From: Paenibacillus sp. FSL H8-0079
GTDB lineage: Bacteria; Bacillota; Bacilli; Paenibacillales; Paenibacillaceae
DNA length: 64,000 bases
Reading direction: 5' to 3'
Assembly (NCBI RefSeq): GCF_037991315.1
Contig: NZ_CP150300.1
Coordinates: forward strand, 5,580,001 to 5,644,000
Shown: positions 44,817 through 53,295 of the stretch, piece after piece
How the letters are laid out: the number at the start of each line of letters is the position of its first letter
Numbering within the stretch: position 1 is the first letter of the stretch
The notes under the pieces: generated by a model
Database searches by the model: none
Seen by the model: only the letters and a program-made list of their open reading frames with translations
Told to the model about the DNA's origin: nothing
Program-made: the position numbers and the translations under genes

Positions 44817-45743
44817 TTAACTGCTCACAATCGTGGAATCGTTCGACTTAGACCGACCTTGGACATGGGTTTGCAAGAATGGAATAACCGTATCCCAAAA
44901 GACAGGGTCTTCCTCGGAACAACTGTGTCCTCCGCTGTTGACCCATAGATGTTCCACAGGCGGATCGGCTTTGGACATAAAATATTCTAGCTCACTCGGG
45001 GGAATGAAATTATCTCCCTTGGAGTGCACCATAAGCATCGGCAGTTGCATTCCCCTGCGCCGTTCATTAAGCATCATCACCGGATCACGCTGACGATAGG
45101 ATTTGAGAGATTCACCCAATCGCCAGAACCAGATTCTCGGAATTAACTGGGCCAGTGGAAAGAGGGGCAGACGCCGACGTCTCAGCTCCGAACTGACGAT
45201 TACCTCAAATTGCGATGGCATCGAGTCCGTAATCACTGCTGATACAGGTATTCCCTCCGTCACTGCAAGAATCGTACCCAGTCCACCCAAAGAATGTCCA
45301 AGCACTCCGATGGCATCCGCATCAATCTCTGGTCGTGCAGTCGTATACTGCAATGCTGCCAGCAGATCATCCCGGAACAAATAGGCAGATGCAGCACGAA
45401 CCTGATCACTGGCCCCGTGACTGCGAACATCATACATAAACAGGGCATATCCTGCTTCCCAGATCGGACGTGCGTAACGAAGAACACGGGAGCGATTGGA
45501 GCCCCAGCCATGGGCAATAATAACGAGCGGCCATGGTTTCGGAATGTCAGCTCTGGCCGGGATGAACCAGCCATGCACTCGACCGCCCCCACTGTCAAAG
45601 GTCACATCCTCAAATGGCATTGGAGGCGTCAGGGTGATTGGAATCTTCTTGGGTGTCTGGCTCTTCACAGCCGCCTTCCATAATCCACCTGCCGTTACTG
45701 CGGCCACGGCAAGCATGCCGCCAATCATTGTTTTAGCTTTCAC
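44817..45743 (-). CDS. Alpha/beta hydrolase with N-terminal membrane anchor
   Basis: A 308-residue protein. The N-terminus has one hydrophobic helix (about 5-23), so it is either secreted or anchored on the outer face. The hydrolase domain has IIAHGWGSNRS near 76, YDVRSHGAS near 105, nucleophile GHSLGG with serine near 151, the acidic residue in HSKGDNFIPP and histidine in NSGGHSCSEEDP. This fits serine hydrolases of the BAAT/YqkD-like group. The open frame begins at 45818, but GGAGAGGAG lies before GTG 45743, which begins a typical anchor; GTG is taken as start. Substrate unknown. Confidence 0.85.
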   Translation of the reverse strand: MKAKTMIGGMLAVAAVTAGGLWKAAVKSQTPKKIPITLTPPMPFEDVTFDSGGGRVHGWFIPARADIPKPWPLVIIAHGWGSNRSRVLRYARPIWEAGYALFMYDVRSHGASDQVRAASAYLFRDDLLAALQYTTARPEIDADAIGVLGHSLGGLGTILAVTEGIPVSAVITDSMPSQFEVIVSSELRRRRLPLFPLAQLIPRIWFWRLGESLKSYRQRDPVMMLNERRRGMQLPMLMVHSKGDNFIPPSELEYFMSKADPPVEHLWVNSGGHSCSEEDPVFWDTVIPFLQTHVQGRSKSNDSTIVSS

Positions 45744-45911
45744 AGGGCATCTCTCCTCTCCGAATTCTGGCATACATCCATCATAAGACAATAGAATGAA
45801 CGGCACGTTAAACGACATCGGTATTTATGATAACGATTGATCTAAAATAGTTCTAAAAGCCACCTTCATATATATACCCAAATCTACGTAACTCTCGTCC
45901 GTCGCCTGTGC

Positions 45912-46538
45912 CTACACCTTCGTTGCTTCCACAAATTTCTGTGCGCAGGCTGCAATCTGCTCATGATCTCCTGCAGCAAGAGCCTCTCGTGGCAAAAGTG
46001 CACTTCCCAGACCGACTGCCGCAGCGCCTGCTGCATAATAATCAGCAATATTCTCCAGTGTGGCACCACCTGTTGCCAGCAGTGGAATATGATTCAGTGG
46101 GGCTTTGATCTCCCGCAGATATGGAATGCCCAGACTCGCCATTGGAAACAGCTTCACTACTCGTGCTCCCGCTTCATGAGCAGCGACAATCTCTGTGGGT
46201 GTCATGGCTCCAGGCCAGATCTCGATACCATGTTCTACAGCATATTCAATTACAGACAGATCGACATTGGGGGACACCAAAAATTGTGCCCCTGCAGCGA
46301 CCGCTTCCTTGGCCATCTGTACATTCAGTACCGTACCCGCTCCAACATAAGCCTTCCCTTCATGCCGCTCACGCCAATCTGCAATAATATCATGTGCTCC
46401 AGGCGTGTTCAGTGTGACCTCCATCAGTCTGATTCCACCACTCGTCATACCTTGTCCAGCTGTTACTGCCGCTTCACGGCTAATGCCACGCACAATCGCG
46501 ACCAGCCTCGACTCCAATAATACTTCCGTCAGATTCAT
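45912..46538 (-). CDS. eda: KDPG/KHG aldolase
   Basis: A 208-residue class I aldolase of the KDPG family. The family blocks are LVAIVRG near residue 10, GGIRLMEVTLNTPGA near 34-48 with the proton-shuttle glutamate, and ARVVKLFPM near 125-133 with the Schiff-base lysine. It cleaves 2-keto-3-deoxy-6-phosphogluconate to pyruvate and glyceraldehyde-3-phosphate, or 4-hydroxy-2-oxoglutarate. AAGGGGAA lies 7 bases before ATG 46538, chosen over the longer frame at 46562. No KDG kinase or uronate gene lies beside it, so the substrate source is elsewhere in the genome. Confidence 0.92.
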   Translation of the reverse strand: MNLTEVLLESRLVAIVRGISREAAVTAGQGMTSGGIRLMEVTLNTPGAHDIIADWRERHEGKAYVGAGTVLNVQMAKEAVAAGAQFLVSPNVDLSVIEYAVEHGIEIWPGAMTPTEIVAAHEAGARVVKLFPMASLGIPYLREIKAPLNHIPLLATGGATLENIADYYAAGAAAVGLGSALLPREALAAGDHEQIAACAQKFVEATKV

Positions 46539-46709
46539 ATCCAGTTCCCCTTGCTTCATCAATTCGGCAGCCGAAGACAGGCAATCATGTTCACCGCTTT
46601 TCCGTTACTATTATTGTAAAGCATATCCTCCCCTTGATGAAATACATTAATCCATTTCCGAAGTGAATGCGTCTGTCACCAACTCTATGATGTACTTTTA
46701 TCACAACGT

Positions 46710-46768
46710 AAAAAAACCTCTTCATGGAACATGGGCTGATTCACCCACTCAATTCCACAAAAGAGGTA
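46710..46768 (-). terminator. Terminator downstream of glycosyltransferase gene
   Basis: AAACCTCTT pairs with AAGAGGT across a structured 40-base apex; on the minus strand TTTTTTT follows. Confidence 0.72.
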
Positions 46769-46787
46769 TCCATTTTGATCGGAAATG

Positions 46788-48929
46788 CTAAGCATTTTCC
46801 AAGACGTTATCCTTCTCCAAATCTTTAAAGTAACGATCGTTATATAACATACTCGGATGTGTTGGATGGTAGGCGAGTGCGATATCATTATGTTCCCGCG
46901 CCTTGGCACGGTTACCCATCCGGTCATAACACACACATAGTTGCAGATGCGGCATCCAGGTCCACGCTGCTTCATTCAGCACTACCATAGGATCATCCGG
47001 ACGTACAGCCCGAGTCGCCTGTTCGTACCAGAACAGGGCTTTGCGATAATCTTCACGGTCGGCAAAATAACCACCCAATCGACAGCAGATCTCGGCTCTT
47101 GGCAAATCATAGGCAAACGATCGGAACAACGCCGTTACTTCCTGTTCCGGACGTTCACGTGCGGCTTCACAATCCGCAATTTTCTGGCAAGCAGCGATCT
47201 GATCTTCTACCCAACCCAGCCCGGAATCCAGAAACTTCTCATAGTACTTCACTGCATCCTCATGTTGTCCATGGTCCTTTAATTCATTGCCGAAATAATA
47301 CAAGTCGCGCGGTGGGAAGTCCTCTCCGGCCTGCTCCCTTTTGCGATAGATCCGTAGATTCCGATCGGTATATTCTTTGTCTTTCTTATGGGTAACTGCC
47401 ACATCACTATGCAGCAGATTGCCCGCTACAGCCAGATATTCATGCACCGCACCAATCCAGCGAAATTGCCGATCTCGACGCACCAGACGATTCCGGCGCA
47501 GGCTGTAGGCGACCTTGCCGTCTGCTGTGAATGACAGATTGTAATCCATCGTGACACTATCAATATCCGGGTCCAGCGAACGTTTCAAAGCAATTAGCTT
47601 GGCGCGGTCTTCCGCTTCAAACACATCGTCGGCATCCAGCCATAGAATATATTCACTCTTTGCTTGATCGAAGGCAAAGTTACGTGCTGCTGCAAAGTCA
47701 TCCACCCATTCAAAATCAACGATACGATCCGTATATCTGGAAGCGATCTGACGGGTACGATCCGTTGATCCGGTATCAACGATTACAATCTCATCGGCAA
47801 TACCGTTGACCGAGTCCAGACATCTGGCGAGGGAAGCTTCTTCATTTTTCACAATCATACACAGCGTAATACTGATCGTCTCTTCGCCTCGTCTGGCCCT
47901 GCGGTTAAAGGCAGATACCCCCGGTAGCTCAGACAGACGATAGATGTGATAGGCCGGAAGATGTGTATCAACGAACAAACGAAAACCCAGTGCCTGAGCA
48001 CGGATGCAGAAATGACGATCCTCGCCCCAGAAGGATACATTCGGAATCTGGTCATAGGAAACCCCTGCTGCCAGAACATTTTTGCGAATGAGCGTACATG
48101 CCCCCAGCCCTCCAACTTCGTAGCAACCCGGGACACGTAGCTGATTCAGAAAAGCAGTCGTTTGCGCCCCCTCGTCTTCCGCCTCGTTCCCGGCTGATGA
48201 TTTGCCGCCGCGACGATACAAAGCATACTCATCCTGCAACCATACCTGCGGCATCTCCCTTGCACCCGGCTGCCAGCGGGTCCAAAAGATATTGGATACA
48301 ATGTCTTTGCCGCTCGATACGAGTTGCTCCAGCGTCCGCGGATGCATCACCAAGTCAGAATCAATCAGGAAAACCGCATCGTAGTGGTTATCACGTGCAT
48401 ATTGCAGAATATGATTTTTCAAACCAGCTACGCGCCAAATCTGCTCATCCTGCCAATAGTGGCCTCCCTCATCCTTGTTGTATACCCCTTTGTTGCGAGG
48501 ACTGTTGCCGTCAAGTTCATCTGTATGAATAACCGTCCCTTCATGCTGAAGCACAAATTCACGCAATATATTCGATGCGGCTTCTTCCTCGTTATCGTCT
48601 ACAAACAGATAGTCCGTCTTCACCGTTGTTCGTTCCAGTGCATGCAGAGAATCCAGAAATTCACGGAGCACCGCAGCGGTCTGGCGAACCGGGCTCGCGA
48701 TCAGTATTCTTTCCTGTCCAGACTCAGAAAGCTTTTCCGATTGAAGGGTTTCCCGCGATTTAGCAGAACGTCTGGACGGTCGATTTTCACTCTGGCTCAC
48801 ATGCTGGTTCTCTTTTGTTTTCTCATTCTGCTTCTCTTTCTGATTCTCTTTTTCTTGGGAATACGGCTCTATTTGAGGTGTGGATTCTTCTTGCGATTTG
48901 CGTACCTGATCTTTCTTCAACTCCCTCAC
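46788..48929 (-). CDS. Two-domain glycosyltransferase with TPR-like tail
   Basis: A 713-residue protein. Residues 1-75 are a highly charged Gln/Glu/Lys/Ser-rich region, probably disordered. The first GT-A domain (about 75-340) has DYLFVDDNEEE and the sugar-nucleotide motif FLIDSDLVMHP. The second (about 345-530) is a clear GT2 domain: ITLCMIVKNEEASLARCLDSV, IVDTGSTDRT and LWLDADDVFE. The tail (about 555-713) has TPR-like helices (EDAVKYYEKFLDSG, RKALFWYEQATR, KAREHNDIALAYHP). Such proteins glycosylate proteins or wall polymers; donor and acceptor unknown. GTG 48929 overlaps the stop of the upstream GT2 gene (GTGA), which decides the start. Confidence 0.85.
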   Translation of the reverse strand: MRELKKDQVRKSQEESTPQIEPYSQEKENQKEKQNEKTKENQHVSQSENRPSRRSAKSRETLQSEKLSESGQERILIASPVRQTAAVLREFLDSLHALERTTVKTDYLFVDDNEEEAASNILREFVLQHEGTVIHTDELDGNSPRNKGVYNKDEGGHYWQDEQIWRVAGLKNHILQYARDNHYDAVFLIDSDLVMHPRTLEQLVSSGKDIVSNIFWTRWQPGAREMPQVWLQDEYALYRRGGKSSAGNEAEDEGAQTTAFLNQLRVPGCYEVGGLGACTLIRKNVLAAGVSYDQIPNVSFWGEDRHFCIRAQALGFRLFVDTHLPAYHIYRLSELPGVSAFNRRARRGEETISITLCMIVKNEEASLARCLDSVNGIADEIVIVDTGSTDRTRQIASRYTDRIVDFEWVDDFAAARNFAFDQAKSEYILWLDADDVFEAEDRAKLIALKRSLDPDIDSVTMDYNLSFTADGKVAYSLRRNRLVRRDRQFRWIGAVHEYLAVAGNLLHSDVAVTHKKDKEYTDRNLRIYRKREQAGEDFPPRDLYYFGNELKDHGQHEDAVKYYEKFLDSGLGWVEDQIAACQKIADCEAARERPEQEVTALFRSFAYDLPRAEICCRLGGYFADREDYRKALFWYEQATRAVRPDDPMVVLNEAAWTWMPHLQLCVCYDRMGNRAKAREHNDIALAYHPTHPSMLYNDRYFKDLEKDNVLENA

Positions 48930-49657
48930 TCCCCCTCTCCATTCTCGGACCATAACAACAGTCGTGGCGCTTGATCCAATATCGATTCATACTGTTCCTT
49001 CCAGCCGTATCTTGCTTCAGGGTCCAGTGCTTGATAGCGATCATATTTGCGAATACGGTCTTCTTCCCGAGCCCAACCATAGTGCTTCACCCGGGGAGCA
49101 TGACATCCATAGGACCAATGCTGGATTGTTAACGGAAAACGACCACAATGCTGGGGAGTTTCTTTCCATTCATAGCTCATACCCGGGTGATACCGAATTA
49201 AAAATGGCCGATAATAAGCGTGCGCCTGCCAAAACTCATCTTCCCGGTAATGCGTCTCACTCCACATATCAAACAATCTGAAATAGATGGCGTCTTCATG
49301 TCCACTGAGCAACAAATCGCGCACAGCCCCAAAGTCACGGGTTAGAATCTCATCTGCATCCAGATTTAAAATCCATTCCGGTTCAGTCGCCACTGTCTCT
49401 TCCCATTGTTGTTTTCTCAGGCTTACCTCATCTGCAAAACGTGAAGCAGAATTCTCCACTAATACGAGTGGAATACCGTCCAGAAGTTCCCGGCACAGTG
49501 CGACCGTTCCGTCTGTGCTTCCGTCATCAATGATGACCGCACGATCAATCCAGGTACGGTGTGTCTCCAAAGCCTGCCTGAGATATCGATTCTCCTCATT
49601 ACGAACGATCATCGACAAGGTGATATGTGGTCTTCCATGCTCCTTTTGTTCATCCAA
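48926..49657 (-). CDS. GT2 family glycosyltransferase
   Basis: A 243-residue GT2 enzyme: ITLSMIVRNEENRYLRQAL near 12-30, IIDDGSTDGT near 42, the DxD block LNLDADEILTRDFG near 95-108, and an acceptor-side region with RYHPGMSYEW and WSYG. There is no membrane helix. The start is a TTG at 49657 preceded by GGGGGTGA; no better ATG is in frame. It overlaps the two-domain glycosyltransferase by 4 bases, so the two are translationally coupled and probably act on the same glycan. Confidence 0.85.
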   Translation of the reverse strand: MDEQKEHGRPHITLSMIVRNEENRYLRQALETHRTWIDRAVIIDDGSTDGTVALCRELLDGIPLVLVENSASRFADEVSLRKQQWEETVATEPEWILNLDADEILTRDFGAVRDLLLSGHEDAIYFRLFDMWSETHYREDEFWQAHAYYRPFLIRYHPGMSYEWKETPQHCGRFPLTIQHWSYGCHAPRVKHYGWAREEDRIRKYDRYQALDPEARYGWKEQYESILDQAPRLLLWSENGEGE

Positions 49658-49810
49658 AGCTTCACCCCCATGCTCAAGCTTCTACCTATTAAAATCATCG
49701 AACATCGATGCCTGGACAAATCACAATCCTCTATTTCCAATCTATGCAGAGCTAGAATGCGGATATGCAGGCCAAGAAAACCTTTCATGAGATTAATCCA
49801 GATGAACGAC

Positions 49811-49841
49811 AAAAAAAGCACCCGCCTGCGCGGATGCTTTA
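49811..49841 (-). terminator. Terminator of xylB
   Basis: AGCACCCGC pairs with GCGGATGCT with one G-T pair; on the minus strand TTTTTTT follows. It separates xylB from the glycosyltransferase genes. Confidence 0.85.
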
Positions 49842-49877
49842 ATGTAATCATGAGATTAATGTAGTGAAGTAAATGAA

Positions 49878-51371
49878 TTAACGGTATTCAGCCAAACGAT
49901 CATTGAGACTACGTGTCTGTCCATAGACTTCCTGGTAGAGTGCGAACAGTCCATCATAGACCGCAACCGTTTCCGGATTCGGCTCATAGGACTTCGCTGG
50001 ACGAATAAACGCCGCTGCACATTCCTGCAAGGACGGGAACCATCCACATCCATAAGCGGCCAGCATTGCTGCACCCATCGCAGGACCCTGTTCGCTCTCC
50101 AGCTTCACAATTGTGGCGTTGAAGACGTCCGCCTGCATTTGCAACCAGGCTTCATTTTTGGCACCGCCACCAATGGAGATGACTTCATTCACGGTTTTAC
50201 CTGCACCACGCAAAATATCAATCGACTCACGCAGCGAGAATGTAATGCCTTCCATTACCGCGCGTCCAAAGTGCTCCAGCTTGTGCCCCGCATCCATACC
50301 GATAAAGCTACCGCGAATATTCGCATCCGGGTGAGGTGTACGCTCCCCAACGATATAAGGTGTGAACAACAATCCGTTGCTGCCCGCCGGCACCTGATCA
50401 ATGCCCTGCAAGAACACATCAAATGATTTGTCCGCTGCAAATGTATCCTTGAACCAGGACAGGCTGTATCCTGCCGCAAGCGTTACCCCCATAATATAGA
50501 AGGCATCTTTCTCTCCGTGGTTAAAAAAGTGCACTTTGCCTTCAAAATCGAGATCTTTGCGCTCTTCGTAGGAAAGCACAACCCCGGACGTTCCGATGCT
50601 GCACATCGTCTGTCCTTCACTCAGAATGCCTGCGCCAATGGCACCGCACGCATTATCCGCACCGCCTGCGTATACTTTCGTCGCAGTCGCCAGACCCGTT
50701 TGATCCGCAATCTCAGGCAGCAATGTGCCCACTTCCTCAAACGATTCCACGAGACGTGGACAAAGGGAGATCGGCAGCTCGAATGCTTCTGCAATCTCGT
50801 TGCTCCACTGCTTGCCTGCAACGTCCAGTAGCAAGGTACCCGCTGCATCGGAATAATCCATGGCGTAATCCCCTGTCAGACGATAACGCACATAGTCTTT
50901 TGGCAACAGGAACAAGGATGCTTGCTGTAACAATTCAGGCTCGTTCTCCTGAACCCACAGAATTTTCGGTAATGTAAAGCCTTCAAGGGCACGGTTCCGG
51001 GCAATACTTAACAGCTTGCCATCCAGCACTTTATCGATGCGGCGGCACTGAGCCGTTGTGCGTGTATCGTTCCACAGGATTGCATTCCGCAGCGGTTTAC
51101 CTTCAGCATCCACCAAGACCAGTCCGTGCATCTGGCCTGAGAAGCTCAACCCTTCGATTTCCGAAGGCTGCACGCCAGAGACTTCCAGCAATTTGCGCAG
51201 GGAGACAATTGTCTGCTCTACCCAATCTTCGGGATTTTGTTCACTGTATCCAGCCTTGGGCTGGTACAACGGGTATGCCTCGGATGCTTCAAATGCCACT
51301 TTTCCTTCACGATTAACCAGTACGGTTTTGACCGCACTGGTTCCTAGATCGACGCCAATGACGTAACTCAT
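49878..51371 (-). CDS. xylB: Xylulokinase
   Basis: A 497-residue FGGY kinase. VIGVDLGTSAVKTVL at residues 4-18 is the phosphate-1 motif, SGQMHGLVLVD near 77 and ILWNDTRTTAQ near 95 line the sugar site, and AGGADNACGAIGAGIL and ISIGGGAKNEAWLQM complete the ATP site. It phosphorylates D-xylulose to xylulose-5-phosphate, which enters the pentose phosphate pathway. GAGGGATAT before ATG 51371 decides against the longer frame at 51422. It lies downstream of xylA on the same strand, but 407 bases with a terminator and a repeat separate them. Confidence 0.94.
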   Translation of the reverse strand: MSYVIGVDLGTSAVKTVLVNREGKVAFEASEAYPLYQPKAGYSEQNPEDWVEQTIVSLRKLLEVSGVQPSEIEGLSFSGQMHGLVLVDAEGKPLRNAILWNDTRTTAQCRRIDKVLDGKLLSIARNRALEGFTLPKILWVQENEPELLQQASLFLLPKDYVRYRLTGDYAMDYSDAAGTLLLDVAGKQWSNEIAEAFELPISLCPRLVESFEEVGTLLPEIADQTGLATATKVYAGGADNACGAIGAGILSEGQTMCSIGTSGVVLSYEERKDLDFEGKVHFFNHGEKDAFYIMGVTLAAGYSLSWFKDTFAADKSFDVFLQGIDQVPAGSNGLLFTPYIVGERTPHPDANIRGSFIGMDAGHKLEHFGRAVMEGITFSLRESIDILRGAGKTVNEVISIGGGAKNEAWLQMQADVFNATIVKLESEQGPAMGAAMLAAYGCGWFPSLQECAAAFIRPAKSYEPNPETVAVYDGLFALYQEVYGQTRSLNDRLAEYR

Positions 51372-51440
51372 ATATATCCCTCGTTTCTTAACATGGTTAT
51401 ATAAAAGAAGCTTGTTTAGCATGAAGTCACTCCGTGATCA

Positions 51441-51560
51441 GAAAACCCTCGGATCGCCGTTACCCCCAAATTTCCTTTATACCCTTTAGCAAGGGTGAAA
51501 TCCGGGGATAAATGCGACCGCTTCGCTTCCTCGGGTCCTTTCTGCTCACTTCGTTTAGCA
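51441..51560 (+). repeat. Dispersed palindromic repeat, copy 2
   Basis: TTACCCCCAAATTTC (51460-51474) pairs with GAAATCCGGGGATAA (51497-51512 region), preceded by CGGATCGCCG and followed by GCGACCGCTTCGC and CCTTTCTGC. Same order and orientation as copy 1 at 35049. It lies in the 407-base gap between xylB and xylA. Confidence 0.62.
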
Positions 51561-51613
51561 TGCAAATTATTCATTTATATCAAAAATTTAAAAACCGCGT
51601 TATTTGTTTAATC

Positions 51614-51655
51614 AAAAACCGCCCACGTCTTCCCAAGGGAAAGTCGGGGACGGTC
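51614..51655 (-). terminator. Terminator-like hairpin downstream of xylA
   Basis: CCGCCCACGTCTTCCC pairs imperfectly with GGGAAAGTCGGGGACGG around AA. On the minus strand TTTTTGATT follows. It should reduce read-through from xylA to xylB. Confidence 0.65.
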
Positions 51656-51778
51656 CGAATGTCATGCTTGTTCAGGCGTTCCGTGGTACAAGCTTGTGCA
51701 AGGCAGGCTTAGTTAATCACCAACCACATATGAGTAACCATCAGTGGTCGGCGTGCACCAACCCTGCCTAATCCGTTA

Positions 51779-53095
51779 TTAGTCAGCCAGGATGTACTGG
51801 TTGAGTTGTGCTCTCAGCAATTCCTGACGTCCGGATTGATTTTTGCGTGGGTTTTCGTTATTCAACGCGTACTCAGCAAGGGAAGCCAGTGTTGCTTTAC
51901 CTGCAACTACATCTGCGCCAATGCCTTCGCTGAAGCTGCTGTAACGTTTTTCGATGAAGTCATCGAATACGCGATCTTCGATCAGTTTTGCTGCTACTTT
52001 CAGACCTTTCGCATACGTATCCATACCTGCGATGTGTGCCAGGAACAGATCGTCTGCTTCGAAGGAACCACGACGTACTTTAGCGTCAAAGTTCACACCA
52101 CCACGGCCGATACCGCCGTTTTTCAATACTTCATACATCGTCAATGTAGCATCGTACATATCAACCGGGAACTCATCCGTATCCCAACCGATCAGCATAT
52201 CACCTTGGTTCGCATCGAGGGAACCGAGCATACCGTTTGTACGAGCAACGCGAATTTCGTGATCAAATGTGTGACCAGCCAATGTAGCGTGGTTCGCTTC
52301 CAGGTTGAGTTTGAAGTGTTTGTCCAAACCGTATTTTTGCAAGAAAGCAATGGAAGTTGCTGCATCATAATCATATTGGTGTTTTGTTGGCTCTTTTGGT
52401 TTAGGCTCGATCAGGAATTGTGCGTCAAAGCCAATTTCCTTCGCGTAGTCAACAGCCATGTGGAACATGCGAGCAATGTTGTCTTGCTCCAGTTGCATGT
52501 CTGTGTTCAGCAATGTGTCGTAACCTTCACGACCGCCCCAGAATACATAGTTTTCAGCGCCCAGACGTTTACCGACTTCCAGACCTTTCTTGATCTGTGC
52601 TGCAGCGTGAGCATACACGTCTGCGTTACAAGTGGAAGCTGCACCAAACATGAAGCGTGGGTTTGAAAACATGTTTGCTGTGTTCCAGAGCAGTTTTTTG
52701 CCGCTGGATTTCATGTGGTCTTCAATCAGACCAACGATGGTATCGATGTTGCTGTAGAATTCACGCAGGTTGTTGCCTTCTGGTGCGATGTCTACATCGT
52801 GGAAACAGAAGTATGGAAGATTCATTTTTTCCAAAAATTCAAATGCCGCTTCCACGCGAACTTTCGCGAGGTCCAGACCTGAGTATTTATCCCATGAACG
52901 AACAGCTGTTTCCGCACCAAACGGGTCACTGCCGCCTGCAGTTAATGTATGCCAGTAAGCCATACCGAAACGGAAATGTTCTTCCATCGATTTGCCGGCT
53001 ACCACTTCTTCCGGATTATAATGTTTAAAAGCAAATGGATTCTTGGAATCTTTACCTTCGAATGTAATTTTATTAACGGATTCAAAATAGGCCAT
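51779..53095 (-). CDS. xylA: Xylose isomerase
   Basis: A 438-residue class II xylose isomerase. [13 protein letters not shown] near residues 96-108 holds the catalytic histidine and first aspartate, [14 protein letters not shown] near 185 and [16 protein letters not shown] near 228-243 hold the metal-binding Glu and Lys, and [16 protein letters not shown] near 268 and [10 protein letters not shown] near 290 the remaining ligands. It converts D-xylose to D-xylulose. GAGGAGG precedes ATG 53095. It is divergent from xylR, with an operator-like palindrome over its -35 region and a cre site in its leader. Confidence 0.96.
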   Translation of the reverse strand: MAYFESVNKITFEGKDSKNPFAFKHYNPEEVVAGKSMEEHFRFGMAYWHTLTAGGSDPFGAETAVRSWDKYSGLDLAKVRVEAAFEFLEKMNLPYFCFHDVDIAPEGNNLREFYSNIDTIVGLIEDHMKSSGKKLLWNTANMFSNPRFMFGAASTCNADVYAHAAAQIKKGLEVGKRLGAENYVFWGGREGYDTLLNTDMQLEQDNIARMFHMAVDYAKEIGFDAQFLIEPKPKEPTKHQYDYDAATSIAFLQKYGLDKHFKLNLEANHATLAGHTFDHEIRVARTNGMLGSLDANQGDMLIGWDTDEFPVDMYDATLTMYEVLKNGGIGRGGVNFDAKVRRGSFEADDLFLAHIAGMDTYAKGLKVAAKLIEDRVFDDFIEKRYSSFSEGIGADVVAGKATLASLAEYALNNENPRKNQSGRQELLRAQLNQYILAD

Positions 53096-53123
53096 GTGTA
53101 AAATGCCTCCTCAATAGTTTTAA

Positions 53124-53137
53124 AGAAATCGTTTACA
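53124..53137 (-). promoter_or_regulatory. CcpA cre site in xylA leader
   Basis: On the minus strand TGTAAACGATTTCT matches the cre consensus TGWAANCGNTNWCA at all but the last base. It lies about 30 bases before xylA, between promoter and start, where CcpA would block elongation when glucose is present. Confidence 0.7.
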
Positions 53138-53142
53138 CCGTT

Positions 53143-53171
53143 ATCCTATCACATCGATAATACTTTGTCTA
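53143..53171 (-). promoter_or_regulatory. Candidate xylA promoter
   Basis: On the minus strand TAGACA (53171-53166), 17 bases, TAGGAT (53148-53143). The -35 box overlaps the XylR-type palindrome. Confidence 0.5.
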
Positions 53172-53187
53172 TTGGTTAAACAAAGTA
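53161..53187. promoter_or_regulatory. Candidate XylR operator
   Basis: TACTTTGT (53161-53168) and ACAAAGTA (53180-53187) are exact inverted repeats 11 bases apart. Known Bacillus xyl operators have the same kind of TTTGT/ACAAA arms. It lies between divergent xylA and xylR. Confidence 0.6.
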
Positions 53188-53295
53188 AAAATAAAAATGT
53201 TTTTTGCCTGTTTGTTTACGCTATAATAGTCGAATAACTTGTTTCGGATGTGGGTCAGAACCCTTTTATCAGAAGAATAGGAGTGCCTTAACCAT

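Noticed and set aside
51441..51560. Repeat copy 2 as an ordinary terminator of xylA
   Set aside because: No T-run follows the stem on either strand, and a similar element lies in an unrelated place.
51806..52666. 286-codon plus-strand open frame
   Set aside because: Antisense of xylA; rich in Cys and Phe, no start signal, no domain.
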